Source of the DNA: Bernardetia sp. MNP-M8
GTDB lineage: Bacteria > Bacteroidota > Bacteroidia > Cytophagales > Bernardetiaceae
Direction: 5' to 3'
Length of the DNA: 64,000 bases
Assembly: GCF_037126285.1 (NCBI RefSeq)
Contig: NZ_CP147012.1
Location: 2,502,001 to 2,566,000, forward strand
Position numbers and translations under genes: made by a program. A model generated the notes under the pieces. The model had not been told where the DNA came from. It saw only the letters and a list, made by a program, of their open reading frames with translations, and searched no databases. Positions 61,916 to 64,000 of the stretch are shown in pieces. Within the stretch, counting starts at the first letter, position 1. Every line of letters starts with the position of its first letter.

Positions 61916-62815
61916 CTAAACAGACTGTAAAAGAACTGCCCATGCTTTCATAACTTCTCCTTTTTGAGCATATTCTTCTGCCGTTTTGTGTTGTGCTTCT
62001 TCATTTGGAAAAACACTTCTGACCATTTCTTTTTCTTCTTCGGTCAAATCTGCAAATTCTTTCTCTTCTATTTCTTCAATAGTTGGAAGCACTTCTACAT
62101 TTCCTAGTTTTCCTAAAGTATTTCCAGATAAAAAATTACTGTTTTTTATGGCATCAGGAAGCGCATCAACACCAATTCCTTTTGTAGATAATGGTTTGGC
62201 TACCTCAAAAACAGCGTCTCCACTCGCTCTAGCATAATAATTTCCTCCCATACGAGCAACTAAATCTATAAGGTGTGGATCAATTTTTCCCTCTTTATCC
62301 AAAACAGCTTTATTGATGTGCATTTTCTTTACTTCACAAATAATCAAATTTCCTGCGCCTCCTTCTGTTCCTGTTTCGATAATCTCTTTTACTACGCACT
62401 CAAATTGTGCAGGAGATTCCAAAACACGAGGTGGAGCGATTGTATCAGATGCAATCGGTGTAAAGCCAGATTTAGTAAATTCGTTTACTCCTTTATCGTA
62501 TTCTGTGCTTGAAAGCGACATCTGTTCTACCATCGCATACGAAACCATATTAATAACGACTTCTCCGACCTCTTTTACATTTTCTAAAGTATGTTTTATA
62601 GTATTATCTCTCACTCTCCTAGCAGGGGAAAAAATAAGCGTAGGAGGATTTGCACCAAAGACATTAAAGAAACTAAAAGGAGAAAGATTGACATTTCCGT
62701 CTTTGTCTATCGTACTGGCAAAGGCAATCGGACGAGGCGAAATTGCGCCCAAAAGTAAGCCGTGAAAAGCTGGAACAGGTAAATCAGAAGGAAGATAAGA
62801 ATTGAAATCAGACAT
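61916..62815 (-). CDS. flavin reductase-like (FMN-binding split-barrel) protein
   Basis: 299 residues. N-terminal flavin-reductase domain (about 20-200): GLLLGAISPRPIAFASTIDKDGNVNLSPFSFFNVFGANPPTLIFSPARR, with VGEVVINMVSYAMVEQMSLSS. The C-terminal ~95 residues are an added helical/acidic extension (IEEIEEKEFADLTEEEKEMVRSVF, EEYAQKGEVMKAWAVLLQ) not needed for the fold. It is a flavin-dependent reductase or FMN-binding protein; the electron partner is unknown. Single gene. Confidence 0.88.
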   Translation of the reverse strand: MSDFNSYLPSDLPVPAFHGLLLGAISPRPIAFASTIDKDGNVNLSPFSFFNVFGANPPTLIFSPARRVRDNTIKHTLENVKEVGEVVINMVSYAMVEQMSLSSTEYDKGVNEFTKSGFTPIASDTIAPPRVLESPAQFECVVKEIIETGTEGGAGNLIICEVKKMHINKAVLDKEGKIDPHLIDLVARMGGNYYARASGDAVFEVAKPLSTKGIGVDALPDAIKNSNFLSGNTLGKLGNVEVLPTIEEIEEKEFADLTEEEKEMVRSVFPNEEAQHKTAEEYAQKGEVMKAWAVLLQSV

Positions 62816-62868
62816 GAAAGAGTGATTAAGGGTAAATGATTAATGATAAATTTTCTGCTATTTTAAAT

Positions 62869-62949
62869 CCTCGTTGACCACTTCATTTGAGTCTCAACGA
62901 TGGTTATTTCTATTTCTTAACCGTCAACGAGACTTTGTCGTCGTTGAGG
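62869..62949. repeat. dispersed palindromic element, family A, copy 2
   Basis: CCTCGTTGAC...CTTCATTTGAGTCTCAACGA...TTAACCGTCAACGAG...GTCGTCGTTGAG follows the copy at 16515-16597 in the same order and orientation, including the loop TTCATTTGAGTC. It lies 53 bp upstream of the flavin reductase start. Confidence 0.8.
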
Positions 62950-62985
62950 ATAAAAAAATAAAGAACTTAATAATCTAAGACAACA

Positions 62986-63026
62986 AAAAAAACCCAAAAA
63001 AAGTTATTACTTAATTTGGGTTTTTA
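62986..63026 (-). terminator. intrinsic terminator of tRNA-Phe
   Basis: On the minus strand AAACCCAAA pairs with TTTGGGTTT, followed by TTTTTG, 7 bp after the tRNA-Phe 3' end. Confidence 0.75.
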
Positions 63027-63032
63027 CTACGG

Positions 63033-63105
63033 TGGTGATGAGTGGGCTCGAACCACCGACACACGGATTTTCAGTCCGACGCTCTACCAGCTGAGCTACA
63101 TCACC
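63033..63105 (-). tRNA. tRNA-Phe (anticodon GAA)
   Basis: 73-nt minus-strand cloverleaf: acceptor GGTGATG/CATCACC, D arm GCTCAGCTGGTAGAGC, anticodon loop CTGAAAATC with GAA, T loop GGTTCGAGCCC, discriminator A as required for phenylalanine tRNAs. Confidence 0.97.
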
Positions 63106-63224
63106 ATATTTATAAAATTGATTCTGATAAACCAATTACACTTTTGATAAACTTTTAGTTCAAAATTTCAAAACTTATTTAAAAATTTTTACTTTTTGAT
63201 GTTTTTGTTTCCCTTAGTGCGATG

Positions 63225-63255
63225 CAAAGGTACGTTCTTTTTCTTAATATCCAAA
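63225..63255 (-). promoter_or_regulatory. Bacteroidota-type promoter of tRNA-Phe
   Basis: Minus strand TTTG (63252-63255), 19-bp spacer, TACCTTTG (63225-63232): exact match to TTTG-N19-TAnnTTTG. Leader about 110 nt. Confidence 0.65.
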
Positions 63256-63465
63256 CACTATCCTAAAATTTTTTCAAAAAAAATAAACAAAAACTATCAA
63301 CACACTACTAAGCGATTGATTTTCAGAAAGATAGTTTGGGATAAATTTTTGAAATAGTTTGAAGTTTTTAGAAAATATATTGGGAGATTTGTTTTTTTGG
63401 TAACTGTTTTTTATTTTTTTTTGAGGAATGATTATAGAAACTGTAATTCCTTTCAAATCATTCAA

Positions 63466-63503
63466 TAAAAAATGCTTAGTATGGTAGTATACTAAGCGTT
63501 TTT
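63466..63503. terminator. strong hairpin without an assigned gene
   Basis: AATGCTTAGTAT pairs with ATACTAAGCGTT with A-run before and T-run after. It looks like a complete bidirectional terminator, but neither flanking gene ends here. Confidence 0.7.
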
Positions 63504-63604
63504 TGATTAGGTTAATATTTTTTCTAAAAAACTTACTTTCATTGTTGAAAATAAAAGCTATCTTAAAAAGAAATATTTTTCCTAAAAAAACTTTGTTCTT
63601 TGTT

Positions 63605-64000
63605 ATGAGTAAAATTGCAGAAAGACTGATTGCTGAAAATTTAGAAACTAAAAACCTTTATTTGGATTTAGGTAATTGTGGTTTAGATGGAACAGAAGAT
63701 ATTTATGCTCCTCTATCAGAAGCAACCCATTTACGAACTCTAGTTTTTTCTAATGAGTGGGAAGAGTGGGATAAAGAGGAAAAGGTTTACGTGACAAAAA
63801 AAAGTAATAATAAAGAAAGAGGAAATAGAATATTATATATTCCAACTTCTTTGCCTTCTTGTATAGAAAAACTGATTATAAGAGGTAATTGGAATAAAAA
63901 ATATAGTTTCAAAAATATATCAGTTTTATCAGAGCTAAAAAACTTAACTACTTTAAGTCTTGATAGTAGTCAAATCAGTGATATATTTGTTTTATCAGAG
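63605..64000 (+). CDS. leucine-rich-repeat protein, 5' part
   Basis: 132 codons to the window edge. MSKIAERLIAENLETKNLYLDLGNCGL begins like Bacteroidota LRR/ROCO proteins, and LRR units follow (ATHLRTLVFSNE, SLPSCIEKLIIRG, LKNLTTLSLDSSQISDIF). Any C-terminal Roc-COR or other domain is outside the window. Start ATG 63605. Confidence 0.75.
   Translation, partial: MSKIAERLIAENLETKNLYLDLGNCGLDGTEDIYAPLSEATHLRTLVFSNEWEEWDKEEKVYVTKKSNNKERGNRILYIPTSLPSCIEKLIIRGNWNKKYSFKNISVLSELKNLTTLSLDSSQISDIFVLSE

Larger units (their letters stand above)
63106..63604. other. intergenic region with tRNA-Phe promoter and an unassigned terminator
   Basis: Contains the tRNA-Phe promoter (63225-63255) and, at 63466-63503, a strong hairpin with no evident gene to terminate. 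The 63-codon minus-strand frame at 63274-63465 has no RBS or family and looks like chance. Confidence 0.45.

Noticed and set aside
62313-62765. 150-residue plus-strand ORF
   Set aside because: Antisense to the flavin reductase, with no family match and Ser/Thr-rich shadow composition.
63274-63465. 63-residue minus-strand ORF between tRNA-Phe and the LRR gene
   Set aside because: No start context, no family and AT-driven composition; treated as chance.
10055-63503. Possible CRISPR array from recurrent hairpins
   Set aside because: The palindromes are scattered singly with unequal spacing, no spacers and no cas genes.

Overview
The window is AT-rich, densely coded bacterial chromosome from a member of the Bacteroidota. 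Evidence in the sequence: promoters of the TTTG-N19-TAnnTTTG type instead of sigma70 boxes, almost no Shine-Dalgarno sequences, a C-terminal T9SS (Por) sorting domain, Bacteroidota-restricted families (DUF4290, DUF3276, DUF3467, a DUF6427-like protein), a two-component-propeller/SpoIIE sensor and an ExbB with the long Ala/Glu-rich N-terminus typical of the phylum. The mix suggests a gliding or marine Cytophagales such as the Bernardetia/Flexibacter group; that placement is inference.

Layout. 1-4.7 kb: 5' part of an ExbB/TolQ gene, tRNA-Ser(GGA), a 12-TM carrier-like protein, an acyl-CoA synthetase, a MITE-like nested inverted repeat and tRNA-Cys(GCA). 4.8-9 kb: RimO, a DJ-1/PfpI protein, a lipoprotein and an LpxL-like acyltransferase. 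9-16.5 kb: a metal-resistance block, with a CDF exporter converging on an operon of small His-rich protein, CzcA-type RND pump, TolC-like channel and CzcB-like adaptor. 16.7-19.5 kb: CtlX-type hydrolase, Crp/Fnr regulator and TauE/SafE exporter. 19.5-29.5 kb (minus strand): CcbP-like protein, M20 amidohydrolase, Crp regulator, giant propeller-GAF-SpoIIE sensor, ABC exporter, DUF4290. 29.8-37.6 kb: DUF3276, a lipoprotein overlapping a T9SS-secreted M43 metalloprotease, DPP III, a lipoprotein abutting a solitary PIN-domain protein, and a PhnA/YjdM-like zinc-ribbon protein. 37.7-43.5 kb: Maf, then a 987-aa TPR protein paired with an outer-membrane barrel. 43.5-50.2 kb: small conserved and regulatory genes. 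50.3-57 kb: a 2049-aa alpha-2-macroglobulin-like protein with an intact C-x-E-Q thioester, followed by a small PBECR-like nuclease-fold protein. 57-64 kb: a putative sRNA, TrmB, PH-domain protein, RimK, RecJ, flavin reductase, tRNA-Phe(GAA) and the start of a leucine-rich-repeat protein.

The clearest structure not explained by ordinary annotation is a set of short dispersed palindromes. They sit in every junction of the czc operon, after stop codons, inside the signal-peptide n-region of the TolC-like gene, and inside the coding sequence of the TauE exporter, with a second copy just after that gene's stop. They resemble the coding-region palindromic elements known from Rickettsia. Other points of interest are a ~120-nt candidate sRNA downstream of trmB, a dyad overlapping the tRNA-Cys promoter, the A2M protein carrying a SusC-like N-terminal module, the PBECR-like protein next to it and the orphan PIN protein. 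I saw no CRISPR array, transposase, prophage or rRNA gene.
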